DNA of 64,000 nt from Mycobacterium sp. 852002-51057_SCH5723018 (lineage in GTDB: Bacteria > Actinomycetota > Actinomycetes > Mycobacteriales > Mycobacteriaceae). Under the pieces are notes generated by a model. That model did no database searches. It was not told the DNA's origin and worked only from the letters and a program-made list of their open reading frames with translations. The translations under genes were made by a program, and so were the position numbers. Of the stretch, positions 1 through 11,513 are shown piece after piece. The stretch spans positions 124,001 to 188,000 of the forward strand of contig NZ_LZIR01000070.1 of the NCBI RefSeq assembly GCF_001667035.1, read 5' to 3'. How positions within the stretch are numbered: the stretch's first letter is position 1; every line of letters starts with the position of its first letter.

Positions 1-759
1 CCGGCGGGGACCTTTACCCCCGACCCGCGACCGAACGCCGTGCCCCGGATGCTCGCCGCGCAGTTCGGCCTGGAGCTGAAGTTGTTGCTGCGCAACGGCG
101 AACAACTGCTGCTGACCATGTTCATCCCGATCACCCTGCTCGTCGGGCTCACGCTGTTGCCGTTCGGCGACTTCGGCCACAACCGCGCCGCCACCTTCGT
201 GCCGGTGATCATGGCCCTGGCGGTGATCTCGACCGCGTTCACCGGGCAGGCGATCGCCGTCGCCTTCGACCGTCGCTACGGCGCGCTCAAGCGGCTGGGG
301 GCCACCCCGCTGCCGGTGTGGGGCATCATCGCCGGGAAGTCACTGGCGGTGGTCACGGTGGTGTTCCTACAGGCAATCCTATTGGGCGCCATCGGTTTTG
401 GGCTCGGGTGGCGGCCCGCCCCGGCGGCGCTGGCGCTGGGCGCGGCGGTCATCGCGCTGGGCACCGCGGCGTTCGCGGCGCTCGGGTTGTTGCTCGGGGG
501 GACCCTGCGCGCCGAGATCGTGCTCGCCGTGGCCAACCTGATGTGGTTCGTCTTCGCCGGGCTCGGCGCGCTGACCGTGGAAATGAAGATGATCCCGACG
601 GGGGTCAAGTGGGCGGCCCGGCTCACCCCCTCGGGCGCGCTGACCGAGGCGCTCTCGCAGGCGATGACGCTGTCGCTGGACTGGTTCGGCGTCGTCGTCC
701 TGGCGATGTGGGGAACTGTCGCGGCGCTGGCCGCGCTGCGCTGGTTCCGGTTCACCTGA
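1..759 (+). CDS. ABC-2 type transporter permease (5' end outside window)
   Basis: Membrane subunit of an ABC exporter; the substrate is unknown. The reading frame is open to base 1, so the gene very probably begins upstream; an internal GTG at 40 would give 239 residues. The visible part has about six hydrophobic segments separated by short loops, as in ABC-2 permeases, with conserved Asp/Arg in the loop around FDRRYGALKRLGATPL, typical of daunorubicin-resistance-type permeases. It matches M. tuberculosis Rv1457c in context, being followed by ctaA; the ATPase partner would lie just beyond the left edge. Identity as an ABC-2 permease is well supported, the start is not. Confidence 0.88.
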   Translation, partial: PAGTFTPDPRPNAVPRMLAAQFGLELKLLLRNGEQLLLTMFIPITLLVGLTLLPFGDFGHNRAATFVPVIMALAVISTAFTGQAIAVAFDRRYGALKRLGATPLPVWGIIAGKSLAVVTVVFLQAILLGAIGFGLGWRPAPAALALGAAVIALGTAAFAALGLLLGGTLRAEIVLAVANLMWFVFAGLGALTVEMKMIPTGVKWAARLTPSGALTEALSQAMTLSLDWFGVVVLAMWGTVAALAALRWFRFT

Positions 760-782
760 GCTCCCCGAGGGCTCGCGACACG

Positions 783-825
783 TAAACGTCTGCGACGACA
801 CGTCGGCGCGGGTGTGCGACGTTTA
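783..825. terminator. imperfect hairpin between ABC permease and ctaA
   Basis: TAAACGTC at 783-790 is perfectly complementary to GACGTTTA at 818-825, with a further GC/GC pair inside after a one-base bulge. It sits between the permease stop and the ctaA promoter, so a role as terminator or attenuator is plausible. There is no U-tract, which is usual in mycobacteria. Function is inferred from position only. Confidence 0.4.
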
Positions 826-874
826 TATCTCGGCACACCAAAGCCCGTACTACAGGCCGTAGTTTTGGTTGGCT

Positions 875-880
875 TACCAT
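875..880 (+). promoter_or_regulatory. -10 element of ctaA, leaderless type
   Basis: TACCAT ends six bases before the GTG at 887. The spacing places transcription start on the first base of the start codon, which supports GTG 887 over the upstream TTG at 869. Confidence 0.5.
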
Positions 881-886
881 CGGGCG

Positions 887-1849
887 GTGCTAAGACGAAC
901 GCTGCTGCGGTTGGTGGACCTGCTCCCCCAGCCCAGCCTGCGCGTCCAGCGGATGATCGCCGCCCTCGTCATCCTCACGCAGGGCGGCATCGCCGTCACC
1001 GGCGCGATCGTGCGCGTCACCGCCTCCGGGCTGGGATGCCCCACCTGGCCGCAATGCTTCCCGGGCAGCTTCACCCCGGTCGCCGTCGCCGAGGTCCCCC
1101 GCGTCCACCAGGCCGTCGAGTTCGGCAACCGGATGATCACCTTCGCCGTGGTGATCGCCGCGGCCCTGGCCGTGCTGGCGGTGACGAGGGCGCGCCGGCG
1201 CACCGAGGTGCTGGTCTACGCGTGGCTGATGCCGGTGTCGACGGTGGTGCAGGCGGTGATCGGCGGCATCACCGTGCGCACCGGGCTGCTGTGGTGGACG
1301 GTGGCCATCCACCTGCTGACGTCGATGACGATGGTGTGGCTGTCGGTGCTGCTCTACGTCAAGATCGGCGAGCCCGATAACGAAGGAGCCGGGTTGGTCC
1401 GGGAACTTGTGCCGCGCCCGCTGCGGGCGCTGACGGCGCTGAGCGCGCTCAACCTGGCGGCGGTGCTGGTCACCGGGACGCTGGTGACGGCGGCGGGTCC
1501 GCACGCGGGCGACCGCAGCCCCAGCCGCACGGTGCCACGGCTGAAAGTCGAGATCACCACCCTGGTGCACGCGCATTCGTCACTGCTGGTCTGCTACCTG
1601 GCCCTGCTGGTGGGGCTGGGCTTCGGGCTGCTGGCGGGCGGCGCCGCCCGCCCCATCCGGCTGCGGCTGGGCGTGCTGGTCGCGCTGGTGTGCGCGCAGG
1701 CCGCCGTCGGCACCACGCAATACTTCACCGGCGTGCCCGCCGCCCTGGTCGCGGTCCACGTGGCGGGCGCGGCGGCCTGCACGGCGGCCACCGCGGCGCT
1801 ATGGACCTCGCTGCGAGAACGGGCCCAGCCCCAGCCGCTCGCAGGCTGA
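887..1849 (+). CDS. ctaA: Haem A synthase CtaA
   Basis: Integral membrane enzyme that oxidises the methyl group of haem O to make haem A for the aa3 cytochrome oxidase. About 320 residues with eight predicted membrane segments. Conserved family features include the VRVTASGLGCPTWPQC loop after the first helix with its cysteine pair, the HQ...EFGNR motif at the second helix, and histidines in VHAHSS and VHVAG in the second half that should bind haem. It corresponds to Rv1456c. The GTG at 887 was chosen because a -10 hexamer lies directly before it. The farnesyltransferase ctaB, which supplies haem O, is about 1.6 kb away on the other strand. The 3' end overlaps the convergent next gene by 51 bases. 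Confidence 0.93.
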   Translation: MLRRTLLRLVDLLPQPSLRVQRMIAALVILTQGGIAVTGAIVRVTASGLGCPTWPQCFPGSFTPVAVAEVPRVHQAVEFGNRMITFAVVIAAALAVLAVTRARRRTEVLVYAWLMPVSTVVQAVIGGITVRTGLLWWTVAIHLLTSMTMVWLSVLLYVKIGEPDNEGAGLVRELVPRPLRALTALSALNLAAVLVTGTLVTAAGPHAGDRSPSRTVPRLKVEITTLVHAHSSLLVCYLALLVGLGFGLLAGGAARPIRLRLGVLVALVCAQAAVGTTQYFTGVPAALVAVHVAGAAACTAATAALWTSLRERAQPQPLAG

Positions 1850-2446
1850 TTCCACCCCCAGCGCGAATTCGCGTTGAGCACGCTCACGGGCCTCGGCGTC
1901 GAGGTGCCGCCAACCGAGCGACGGCGCGACGAGGTCAAGCCCGACCAGCCGGTCCCCCGCGACGTCGGCGCGCGCGTAAAGCAGCTCGCGCGGACCGATT
2001 CCGGCGCGTTCGGCGCCCGACGCGATCGCGGCGTAACCGAGGTCCCACGACTCGAACTCCGGTTCTCCCGGCCAGGCGTGCGACTGCTTCCCGCCGAGAA
2101 AGATCAGCGCCGACTCCGCGCGCTCGTCGGGCGCCGTGGGGACCCCGTCGTTCGCCAGGTCGCGCAGGTACCGCTTATCGAGGTTCCAGGCGACCGCGTC
2201 GGGCGGGTTGAGCAGGCGGGGCACGCGGCGGATCCAGGCGAGGAATTCGTCGCGCCGGCCGGTGGCGTCCGCAGCGCGCAGGATCACCAGGTCAGCGCCG
2301 ACGGTCGCAGGATCGTCCCAGGGCAACCAGCGGGCGTGTAGCCCGCGAGTCCGTAACGCGGGCACCAGCCCGCCGTCATCGGGGTGCCCCCCATCACCCG
2401 CCAGCACGATGCGGGGATGGAAGACGTCCGGGCGGGCGAGTTTCAT
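1799..2446 (-). CDS. Shortened ATP-grasp-like protein (Rv1455 position)
   Basis: Protein of 215 residues resembling RimK/DcsG-type ATP-grasp proteins. Recognisable parts are the N-terminal pre-ATP-grasp region, the segment WNLDKRYLRDLANDG at about 87-101, FLGGKQSHA at 116-124 (the family FFGG-SHA strand), YARADVAGD at about 159 and DLVAPSL at about 171 leading to the metal-binding end. Between residue 106 and FLGG the family normally has a long stretch with the ATP-binding lysine and glycine-rich loop; here only about ten residues remain. Catalysis is therefore doubtful. The gene overlaps ctaA by 51 bases at its 3' end and starts 20 bases from the divergent qor. It could be a degraded enzyme or a repurposed scaffold. 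Confidence 0.72.
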   Translation of the reverse strand: MKLARPDVFHPRIVLAGDGGHPDDGGLVPALRTRGLHARWLPWDDPATVGADLVILRAADATGRRDEFLAWIRRVPRLLNPPDAVAWNLDKRYLRDLANDGVPTAPDERAESALIFLGGKQSHAWPGEPEFESWDLGYAAIASGAERAGIGPRELLYARADVAGDRLVGLDLVAPSLGWRHLDAEARERAQREFALGVESACERLGLGPFSQRGP

Positions 2447-2466
2447 TGCCCGGGCATGATATCCCT

Positions 2467-3441
2467 ATGCACGCAATCGAAATCAGTGAAACCGGCGGTC
2501 CCGAAGTCCTGCGTTACGTTGAAACGGCTCAACCCGCGGCCGGCCCCGGCGAGGTGCTGATCGAGGCAGAGGCGATCGGCGTCAACTACATCGACACGTA
2601 CTTTCGCTCCGGGCAATATCCGCGAGAGGTGCCGTTCATCCTCGGTTCGGAACTGTGTGGCACCGTCGCCGCGACCGGCGAGGGTGTCGACGGTTTCAGC
2701 GTCGGCGACCGGGTGGTCAGCGCGGCGGCGTCCGGCGGGTACGCCGAATTTGCCACCGCCCCTGCGTCTTTGACCGCGAAGGTGCCCGACGGCGTGACAT
2801 CGGAGGTGGCGGCGTCGGTGCTGCTGAAGGGCATGACCGCGCACTACCTGCTGAAGTCGGTGTATCCGGTGCAGCCCGGCGACGCGGTGCTGGTGCATGC
2901 CGGCGCCGGCGGCGTCGGCATGATCTTGACCCAATGGGCGAAACTCCTTGGCGCCCAGGTGATCACGACGGTGTCCACCCCGGAGAAGGAGCGCATGTCC
3001 AAGCGGGCCGGTGCCGACGAGGTGCTCTCCTACCCCGATGACCCCGACCAGTTCGGCCGGCGGATTCGCGAGCTGACCGGCGGCGCCGGGGTGGCCGCGG
3101 TGTACGACGGCGTGGGCGCGACGACATTCGATGCCAGCCTGGCCAGCCTGGCCGTCCGCGGCACCCTGGCGCTGTTCGGCGCCGCCAGCGGGCCGGTGCC
3201 CCCGTTTGACCCGCAACGGCTCAACGCCGCCGGCTCGGTGTTCTTGACCCGGCCCACGCTGGCGCATTTCGTCCGAACCGGCGACGAGTTCGGATGGCGG
3301 GCAGGTGAATTGTTCGACGCGATCGCCGGCGGAGCCATCACCGTCGAGGTCGGCGGGCGCTATCCGCTGGCCGAGGCGGCCCGGGCCCACCAGGACCTGC
3401 AGGGCCGCAAGACGACCGGCTCGCTGGTGCTACTGCCCTAG
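2467..3441 (+). CDS. qor: NADPH:quinone oxidoreductase, zeta-crystallin type
   Basis: Medium-chain dehydrogenase/reductase of the zinc-free quinone reductase group, 324 residues, equivalent to Rv1454c. The GroES-like N-terminal half contains NYIDTYFRSG and the ELCGTVAATGEGV segment. The Rossmann half has VLVHAGAGGVGMILTQWA (AGAGGVG nucleotide motif), and the zinc-coordinating cysteine cluster of alcohol dehydrogenases is absent. It probably reduces quinones one electron at a time using NADPH; the physiological substrate is not known. The ATG at 2467 aligns with the family N-terminus (MHAIEI), so the longer frame from 2446 was rejected. The gene is divergent from the ATP-grasp-like gene and convergent with ctaB. 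Confidence 0.93.
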   Translation: MHAIEISETGGPEVLRYVETAQPAAGPGEVLIEAEAIGVNYIDTYFRSGQYPREVPFILGSELCGTVAATGEGVDGFSVGDRVVSAAASGGYAEFATAPASLTAKVPDGVTSEVAASVLLKGMTAHYLLKSVYPVQPGDAVLVHAGAGGVGMILTQWAKLLGAQVITTVSTPEKERMSKRAGADEVLSYPDDPDQFGRRIRELTGGAGVAAVYDGVGATTFDASLASLAVRGTLALFGAASGPVPPFDPQRLNAAGSVFLTRPTLAHFVRTGDEFGWRAGELFDAIAGGAITVEVGGRYPLAEAARAHQDLQGRKTTGSLVLLP

Positions 3442-3444
3442 CCC

Positions 3445-3457
3445 GAGCCGCCGGCTC
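3445..3457. terminator. short hairpin between qor and ctaB
   Basis: GAGCC-GCC-GGCTC is a perfect five-base-pair palindrome filling the gap between the convergent stops of qor and ctaB and reaching into the ctaB stop codon. It could act as a bidirectional terminator. The stem is short, so support is modest. Confidence 0.4.
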
Positions 3458-4382
3458 AGAGCAGCGTCGGCAGCGCTACCACCGAGTCGATCGCCAGCGC
3501 GCAGAACACCACCGCCAGGTAGTTGTTCGACTGCAGGAACAGCCGCAGCGGCTTCACCGGCTCGCCGGCGCGCACCCCGGCGTACAGCTGGTGGGCCATC
3601 GCCAGGAACCACACCCCGGCCAGCAACGCCACCGCCGCATAGAGCCAACCGGTGGCCAGCGCCAGCGCCAGCGTCGCCAGCACGGTCAGCCAGGTGTAGA
3701 TCAGGATCTGCTTGGTGACCTGACGCTCGGTGGCCACGGCGGGCAGCATAGGGACCCCGGCCGCCCGGTAGTCGTCCTTGTAGCGCATCGCCAGGGCCCA
3801 GGTGTGCGGCGGCGTCCAGAAGAAGATGATCGCGAACATCACCAGCGCCGGCCAACCGATGGTGCCGGTGACCGCCGACCAGCCGATCATCACCGGCATG
3901 CACCCGGCCGCGCCGCCCCACACCACGTTTTGCGACGTGCGGCGCTTGAGCAGCAGTGTGTAGATGAACACATAGAACGCGATGGTGGCGATGGCCAGCA
4001 GCCCCGACAGCAGGTTCGTCGTCCACCACAACCAGAAGAACGAACCCACGGTCAGCACCAGCCCCAGCACCAGGGCGTTTCGCTTCGGCACGGCGGCGCG
4101 GGCCAGCGGCCGGCGCGCCGTGCGCTTCATCACCTTGTCGATGTCGGCGTCGGCCACGCAGTTCAGCGTGTTGGCCCCCCCGGCGGCCAACATCCCGCCG
4201 ATCAGCGTGTTGAGGATCAGCAGCGGATTCACGGTGCCGCGATGGGCCAGCAGCATCGCCGGTATCGCGGTGACCAGCAGCAGTTCGATGACCCGCGGCT
4301 TGGTCAGCGCCAGGTACGCGAGCACCGTGGTATGTACCCGGCTCGGTACTCCGCTCGGCGCGGCGCGCCCGCGAACGCTCAC
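3456..4382 (-). CDS. ctaB: Protohaem IX farnesyltransferase (haem O synthase) CtaB
   Basis: UbiA-family membrane prenyltransferase that adds a farnesyl group to haem B, giving haem O for CtaA. 308 residues, the length of the M. tuberculosis protein. The first Asp-rich motif [14 protein letters not shown] begins near residue 74, and the second conserved loop [19 protein letters not shown] lies in the second half; about nine hydrophobic helices are visible. The GTG at 4382 has a GAGGAG ribosome site seven bases upstream and gives the family length, so the 16-residue upstream extension is unlikely. It is divergent from tkt. M. tuberculosis has PE_PGRS genes on both sides of ctaB; there are none here. 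Confidence 0.95.
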   Translation of the reverse strand: MSVRGRAAPSGVPSRVHTTVLAYLALTKPRVIELLLVTAIPAMLLAHRGTVNPLLILNTLIGGMLAAGGANTLNCVADADIDKVMKRTARRPLARAAVPKRNALVLGLVLTVGSFFWLWWTTNLLSGLLAIATIAFYVFIYTLLLKRRTSQNVVWGGAAGCMPVMIGWSAVTGTIGWPALVMFAIIFFWTPPHTWALAMRYKDDYRAAGVPMLPAVATERQVTKQILIYTWLTVLATLALALATGWLYAAVALLAGVWFLAMAHQLYAGVRAGEPVKPLRLFLQSNNYLAVVFCALAIDSVVALPTLL

Positions 4383-4640
4383 GCAATAACTCCTCGGGGT
4401 CGCAGCAGCGCGCAGCAATCTACTACGCACGATGGTAGACCGCCCGCCGGCGGTGGCCAGCCCCTAGGGTCGATTCCGCGTGATTGCGGCCGGATCGCGG
4501 GACTGATTGCAGCGCGCGAGCGGCCGGCGCGTAATTTTCACAGCGGCCGGCGGTGGGTACCCCGAAATTCTGCACTGCAAGAGCCGGCACTCCCGCATTA
4601 GGGTGAGCATTATCAGCTTGATGACCCAAGGACAGAGGCT

Positions 4641-6734
4641 GTGACCACACTCGAAGAGATCTCCACGCTGACCGAACCCCACCTGCCTGACGACTGGACC
4701 GAGATCGATTCGGCTGCGGTCGACACGATCCGGGTCCTGGCCGCCGACGCGGTCCAGAAAGTGGGGAACGGCCATCCCGGAACGGCGATGAGCCTGGCCC
4801 CCCTGGCATACACCCTGTTTCAGCGCACCATGCGCCACGACCCGAGCGACACGTACTGGCTGGGTCGCGACCGGTTCGTGCTGTCGGCCGGGCACAGCAG
4901 CCTGACGCTCTACATCCAGCTCTACCTGGGCGGCTTCGGGCTGGAGCTGTCCGACCTCGAGTCGCTGCGCACCTGGGGATCCAAGACGCCCGGGCACCCG
5001 GAGTTCCGGCACACCAAGGGCGTCGAGATGACCACCGGCCCGCTCGGGCAGGGCCTGGCGTCGGCGGTCGGGATGGCGATGGCCTCGCGCTACGAGCGCG
5101 GCCTGTTCGACCCGGACGCCGAGCCGGGCACCAGCCCGTTCGACCACCACATCTACGTGATCGCCTCCGACGGCGACATCGAAGAGGGCGTGACGTCGGA
5201 GGCGTCGTCGCTGGCGGCCGTGCAGGAGCTGGGCAACCTGATCGTGTTCTACGACCACAACCAGATCTCCATCGAGGACGACACCAACATCGCGCTGTGC
5301 GAGGACACCGCCGCCCGTTATCGCGCCTACGGCTGGCACGTGCAGGAGGTGGAGGGCGGCGAAAACGTCGTCGCCATCGAGGAGGCCATCGCCAACGCCA
5401 AAGCCGCCACCGACCGGCCGTCGTTCATCTCGCTGCGCACCATCATCGGCTACCCGGCGCCCAAACTGATGAACACCGGCAAGGCGCACGGCGCGGCCCT
5501 GGGCGACGAAGAGGTCGCGGCCGTCAAGAAGATCCTGGGCTTCGACCCCGACAAGACCTTCGAGGTGCGCGACGAGGTCCTCGCCCACACCCGCAAGCTC
5601 ATCAAGCGGGGCAAGGAAGCCCACGAGAAGTGGCAGCAGGATTTCGACGCGTGGGCCGAGCGCGAACCCGAACGCAAGGCGCTGCTGGACCGGTTGACGG
5701 CCGAGGAGCTGCCCGACGGCTGGGACGACGACCTGCCGCACTGGGAGCCTGGATCCGACCCCGTCGCGACCCGCAAGGCGTCCAACGCGGTGCTCGACGC
5801 GGTCGGGCCGAAACTGCCGGAGTTGTGGGGCGGCTCGGCCGACCTGGCGGGCAGCACCAACACCACCATCAAGGGCGCGGATTCCTTTGGCCCGCCGTCG
5901 ATATCGACCAAGGACTACACCGCGCACTGGTACGGGCGCACGCTGCATTTCGGCGTGCGCGAGCACGCGATGGGCGCCATCCTGTCCGGCATCGTGCTGC
6001 ACGGCCCGACCCGGGCCTACGGCGCCACGTTCCTGCAGTTCTCCGACTACATGCGGCCCGCGGTGCGGCTGGCGTCGCTGATGGACATCGACACCATCTA
6101 CGTGTGGACCCACGATTCGATCGGCCTCGGCGAGGACGGCCCGACCCACCAGCCGATCGAGCACCTATCGGCGCTGCGTGCCATCCCGAACCTTTCGGTG
6201 GTGCGCCCGGCCGACGCCAACGAGACGGCCTACGCCTGGCGCACCGTTCTGGCCCGCGGCAACGGCAGCGGCCCGGTCGGCCTGATCCTGACCCGCCAGA
6301 ATGTCCCGACCCTCGAGGGCACCAGCCCCGACGGCGTCGCCCGGGGCGGCTACGTGCTGGGCGGCGGCAACCCGGCCGACGACGCCGACGTCATCATCAT
6401 CGCCACCGGCTCGGAGGTCCAGCTCGCGGTGGAGGCGGCGAAGTTGTTGGCGGACAAGGACCTTGCCGCGTACGTGGTATCGATGCCATGCCTCGAGTGG
6501 TTCGAGTCCCAGCCGCAGGACTACCGCGACAGCGTGTTGCCGCCCGATGTCTCCGCGCGGGTGGCCGTCGAGGCCGGCGTCGCGCAATGCTGGCACAAGC
6601 TGGTCGGCGACACCGGCAAGATCGTGTCGATCGAGCACTACGGCGAATCCGCCGATTACAAGACTTTGTTCCGTGAATTCGGCTTTACCGCCGAGGCCGT
6701 CGCGGCCGCCGCGGAACAGGTAGTCGATAACTGA
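4641..6734 (+). CDS. tkt: Transketolase
   Basis: Thiamine-diphosphate enzyme of the non-oxidative pentose phosphate pathway, moving two-carbon units between ketose and aldose phosphates. 697 residues, normal length. Visible motifs: [13 protein letters not shown] near residue 43, the TPP-binding [15 protein letters not shown] near 176 followed by [11 protein letters not shown], and the pyrimidine-domain [23 protein letters not shown] start at 4641 follows AAGGACAGAGG. It is first in the operon tkt-tal-zwf-opcA-pgl. The 258-base gap to ctaB should hold the divergent promoters. Confidence 0.97.
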   Translation: MTTLEEISTLTEPHLPDDWTEIDSAAVDTIRVLAADAVQKVGNGHPGTAMSLAPLAYTLFQRTMRHDPSDTYWLGRDRFVLSAGHSSLTLYIQLYLGGFGLELSDLESLRTWGSKTPGHPEFRHTKGVEMTTGPLGQGLASAVGMAMASRYERGLFDPDAEPGTSPFDHHIYVIASDGDIEEGVTSEASSLAAVQELGNLIVFYDHNQISIEDDTNIALCEDTAARYRAYGWHVQEVEGGENVVAIEEAIANAKAATDRPSFISLRTIIGYPAPKLMNTGKAHGAALGDEEVAAVKKILGFDPDKTFEVRDEVLAHTRKLIKRGKEAHEKWQQDFDAWAEREPERKALLDRLTAEELPDGWDDDLPHWEPGSDPVATRKASNAVLDAVGPKLPELWGGSADLAGSTNTTIKGADSFGPPSISTKDYTAHWYGRTLHFGVREHAMGAILSGIVLHGPTRAYGATFLQFSDYMRPAVRLASLMDIDTIYVWTHDSIGLGEDGPTHQPIEHLSALRAIPNLSVVRPADANETAYAWRTVLARGNGSGPVGLILTRQNVPTLEGTSPDGVARGGYVLGGGNPADDADVIIIATGSEVQLAVEAAKLLADKDLAAYVVSMPCLEWFESQPQDYRDSVLPPDVSARVAVEAGVAQCWHKLVGDTGKIVSIEHYGESADYKTLFREFGFTAEAVAAAAEQVVDN

Positions 6735-6749
6735 GAAAGGGTGATTCAC

Positions 6750-7867
6750 ATGGCCAGTCAGAACCCTAACCTTGCGGCGCTGAGCGCCGCGGGCGTATCC
6801 GTTTGGCTGGACGACTTGTCGCGGGAGCGGCTGCGGTCGGGCAACCTGCAGGAGCTGATCGACACGAAGAGCGTCGTCGGCGTGACCACCAACCCGTCGA
6901 TCTTCCAGAAGGCGCTCGCGGACAGCGACACCTACAACGACCAGATCGCCGAGCTGGCCGACCGCGGAGCCGACGTCGACGCGACGATCCGCACGGTCAC
7001 CACCGACGACGTCCGCAACGCGTGCGACGTCCTGCGGCCGCAATGGGAGGCCTCCGACGGCGTCGACGGCCGGGTCTCCATCGAGGTGGACCCGCGGCTG
7101 GCCGACGACACCGACAAGACCAGCGCACAAGCCGTCGAGCTGTGGAAGATCGTCGACCGGCCGAACCTGTTCATCAAGATCCCGGCGACCAAGGCCGGCA
7201 TTCCCGCCATCACCGCCACTTTGGCGGAGGGGATTTCGGTCAACGTCACGCTGATCTTCTCCGTCGAGCGCCACCGCCAGGTGATGGACGCCTACCTGGC
7301 CGGGCTGGAGAAGGCCCGCGAGGCCGGCCACGACGTGTCCAAGATCCATTCGGTGGCATCGTTTTTCGTGTCCCGGGTGGACACCGAGGTCGACAAGCGC
7401 CTGGAAAAGATCGGCTCGGAGGAGGCGCTGGGGCTGCGCGGTGAGGCCGGCGTCGCCAACGCCCGGCTGGCTTACGCCGCCTACCAGGAGGTCTTCGAGG
7501 GCGGCGATCGCTACGCGGCGCTCAAGTCGGACGGGGCCCGCGTGCAGCGCCCGCTGTGGGCCTCGACGGGTGTCAAGAACCCCGATTACTCCGACACCCT
7601 CTACGTCACCGAGCTGGTGGCACCGCACACGGTGAACACCATGCCGGAGAAGACGATTGACGCGGTGGCCGATCACGGGGAGATCAAGGGAGACACGGTC
7701 AGCGGCACCGGTTCGGCCGCCCAGGAGTTGTTCGACAAGCTGGAGGGCGTCGGCATCGACCTGACGGACGTCTTCGTGGTGTTGGAGAAAGAGGGCGTGG
7801 AAAAGTTCGTGGAGTCCTGGACCGAGCTGCTGGAGGAGACGCAGAAGCAACTGGACTCCAACGGCAA

Positions 7868-7871
<4 letters not shown>
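6750..7871 (+). CDS. tal: Transaldolase
   Basis: Moves a dihydroxyacetone unit between sedoheptulose 7-phosphate and glyceraldehyde 3-phosphate through a lysine Schiff base. 373 residues. [11 protein letters not shown] lies at about 46-56 and [11 protein letters not shown] near 140, with Lys143 as the probable Schiff-base lysine. The ATG at 6750 is preceded by AAAGGG at ribosome-site distance, so the GTG nine bases earlier was rejected. The stop overlaps the zwf start by four bases (ATGA), implying translational coupling. Confidence 0.96.
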
Positions 7872-9433
<1,562 letters not shown>

Positions 9434-9452
9434 TCGGACGGGAGCGGCGCCA

Positions 9453-10364
9453 ATGATCGTCGATCTGGACGAAACCACCACCACGGCGGTCAACAAGAAA
9501 CTCAGTGAACTGCGCGAAAAGGCCGGTGCCGTCACCATGGGCCGGGTGCTGACGCTGCTCATCGCGCCGGACAGCGAAGAAGTGCTGGAGGACTCGCTCA
9601 AGGCCGCCAACGACGCCAGCCATGAACATCCCAGCCGGATCATCGTCACCATGCGCGGCGACCCATACGCCGACAAACCGCGGCTGGACGCACAGCTGCG
9701 AACGGGCGGCGACACCGGCGCCAGCGAGGTGGTGATCCTGAAGCTGTCGGGGGCGCTCGCCGGCCACGCGGCCAGCGTGGTCATCCCGTTTCTGCTCCCC
9801 GACATCCCGGTGGTGGCGTGGTGGCCCGACATCGCCCCGGCGGTGCCGGCCCAAGACCCCTTGGGCAAGTTGGCAATTCGGCGCATCACCGATGCCACCA
9901 ACGGCGTCGAACCGTTGTCGGCGATCAAGAGCCGGTTGCCCGGCTACACCGCCGGCGACACCGACCTGTGCTGGGCGCGGATCACCTACTGGCGGGCGCT
10001 GCTGACCTCCGCGGTCGACCAGCCGCCCCACGAACCGATCGAGGAGGCGCTGGTTTCCGGCTTGCAGACCGAGCCCGCCCTCGACATCCTGGCGGGGTGG
10101 CTGGCCAGCCGGATCGACGGTCCGGTGCGCCGGGCGGTCGGCGAACTCAAGGTCGAGTTGACACGCAAGAGCGAGACCATCATCTTGAGCCGGCCCCAGG
10201 AGGGCAGGACGGCCACACTGAGCCGCACGGCCAAGCCGGAAGCTTTGGTTCCGTTGGCGCGCAGGGAAACCGGTGAATGCCTGGCCGAGGACCTGCGGCG
10301 GCTGGACGCGGACGAGATTTACCAGAAGGCACTCGAAGGTATCAAGAAGGTGCAATACGCGTGA
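9453..10364 (+). CDS. opcA: Glucose-6-phosphate dehydrogenase assembly protein OpcA
   Basis: OpcA-family protein of 303 residues, equal to Rv1446c. The family activates or assembles G6PDH in cyanobacteria and actinobacteria. The segment [11 protein letters not shown] near 115-125 and the glycine/serine-rich C-terminal half are typical. The ATG at 9453 ([11 protein letters not shown]) was chosen because the frame upstream runs within zwf; AGCGGC before it is a weak ribosome site. The stop overlaps the next GTG (GTGA), so pgl is coupled to it. Confidence 0.93.
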   Translation: MIVDLDETTTTAVNKKLSELREKAGAVTMGRVLTLLIAPDSEEVLEDSLKAANDASHEHPSRIIVTMRGDPYADKPRLDAQLRTGGDTGASEVVILKLSGALAGHAASVVIPFLLPDIPVVAWWPDIAPAVPAQDPLGKLAIRRITDATNGVEPLSAIKSRLPGYTAGDTDLCWARITYWRALLTSAVDQPPHEPIEEALVSGLQTEPALDILAGWLASRIDGPVRRAVGELKVELTRKSETIILSRPQEGRTATLSRTAKPEALVPLARRETGECLAEDLRRLDADEIYQKALEGIKKVQYA

Positions 10365-11104
10365 GTTCCATTGTCGAGGTTTTTCCGGACGGCGACGCCA
10401 TGGTCGAGGCCGCGGGCGGACGGCTGGTCGATACCATCGGGGCCGCCGTGGCGGCCCGGGGGCGGGCGCTGATCGTGCTGACCGGCGGCGGCAACGGCAT
10501 CGGGCTGCTGAAGTATCTCGGCACCCAGGGTGAGCGCATCGACTGGTCCAAGGTACACCTGTTCTGGGGCGACGAGCGCTACGTTGCCGAGGACGACGAC
10601 GAGCGCAACGACAAGCAGGCGCGCGAGGCGTTGCTCGATCACATCGACATCCCGTCGAGCCACGTGCACGCGATGCCGGCCAGCGACGGTGAATTCGGCA
10701 ACGACATCGCCGCCGCGGCGCTCTCCTACGAGCAACTGTTGGCGGCCAACGCCGAACTGGGCCAGCCGGTGCCGAATTTCGATGTGCACCTGCTGGGGAT
10801 GGGACCCGAGGGCCACATCAACTCCCTGTTCCCCGACACCCCCGCGGTGCACGAGATGACCCGCATGGTGGTCGCCGTCGAAGACTCTCCCAAGCCGCCG
10901 CCGGAGCGAATCACCTTGACGCTGCCCGCGATTCAGCGCTCACGCGAGGTGTGGCTGATGGTGTCCGGGTCGGGCAAGGCCGCCGCGGCCGCGGCCGCTA
11001 TCGGCGGCGCCGCCCCGGTGTCGGTGCCGGCCGCCGGGGCCGTCGGACTCGAGGCAACCCGCTGGTTCCTCGACGAGGAGGCGGCGGCCAAGCTCCCCCG
11101 CTGA
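10361..11104 (+). CDS. pgl: 6-phosphogluconolactonase
   Basis: Hydrolyses 6-phosphogluconolactone from the zwf reaction. 247 residues, as in Rv1445c (devB/pgl). Family motifs are [14 protein letters not shown], the [14 protein letters not shown] strand and [18 protein letters not shown]. The GTG at 10361 overlaps the opcA stop. Gene order zwf-opcA-pgl gives a complete oxidative entry into the pathway within one transcript. Confidence 0.96.
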   Translation: MSSIVEVFPDGDAMVEAAGGRLVDTIGAAVAARGRALIVLTGGGNGIGLLKYLGTQGERIDWSKVHLFWGDERYVAEDDDERNDKQAREALLDHIDIPSSHVHAMPASDGEFGNDIAAAALSYEQLLAANAELGQPVPNFDVHLLGMGPEGHINSLFPDTPAVHEMTRMVVAVEDSPKPPPERITLTLPAIQRSREVWLMVSGSGKAAAAAAAIGGAAPVSVPAAGAVGLEATRWFLDEEAAAKLPR

Positions 11105-11128
11105 CCGGTCCGCGTCATAATGACCGTC

Positions 11129-11509
11129 ATGGCAGACAGAACCGTGCGCAGCGGGAGTGAGCGGAACCGGATCAAGACCCTCACCCAGGCCGCCCTGAAC
11201 GCCGATAAGACCGTCGAGCAGGTCGAAGATGTCCTCGATGGCCTGAGCAGCACGATGAAGGAGCTCAACAGCTCGCTGACGCGCCTCAACGCCACGGTCG
11301 AACGCATGGAGACCGGGCTCGATCACCTGGACGGCACCCTGGCCAGCCTGGACGAGCTCGCCAAGCGACTGATCATCCTCGTCGAACCGGTGGAGGCCAT
11401 CGTTGCGCGGATCGACGACATGGTCAGGGCGGGTGAAACGATGATGGCCCCGCTGTCGGCCACCGAGCACGCCGTGCGCGGCGTCATCGACCGGCTGCGC
11501 AACCGCTGA
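11129..11509 (+). CDS. Small coiled-coil protein at the end of the pentose phosphate operon
   Basis: Protein of 126 residues (129 if ATG 11120 is used), matching Rv1444c in position and type; function unknown. From about residue 20 to 95 it is a nearly continuous amphipathic helix with heptad-like spacing of L/V/I (VEQVEDVLDGLSSTMKELN and following), then a short region ending DRLRNR. No signal peptide or membrane segment. It follows pgl by 24 bases, and a CATAAT hexamer at 11116-11121, seven bases before ATG 11129, could give an extra leaderless promoter. It resembles phasin-like or scaffold coiled coils, but nothing specific can be claimed. Confidence 0.75.
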   Translation: MADRTVRSGSERNRIKTLTQAALNADKTVEQVEDVLDGLSSTMKELNSSLTRLNATVERMETGLDHLDGTLASLDELAKRLIILVEPVEAIVARIDDMVRAGETMMAPLSATEHAVRGVIDRLRNR

Positions 11510-11513
11510 GGAC

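Noticed and set aside
4464..6164. Long open frame antisense to tkt (over 560 codons)
   Set aside because: It mirrors the codon periodicity of tkt, is rich in Arg, Gly, His and Val as GC-rich antisense frames are, and has no ribosome site or recognisable domain.
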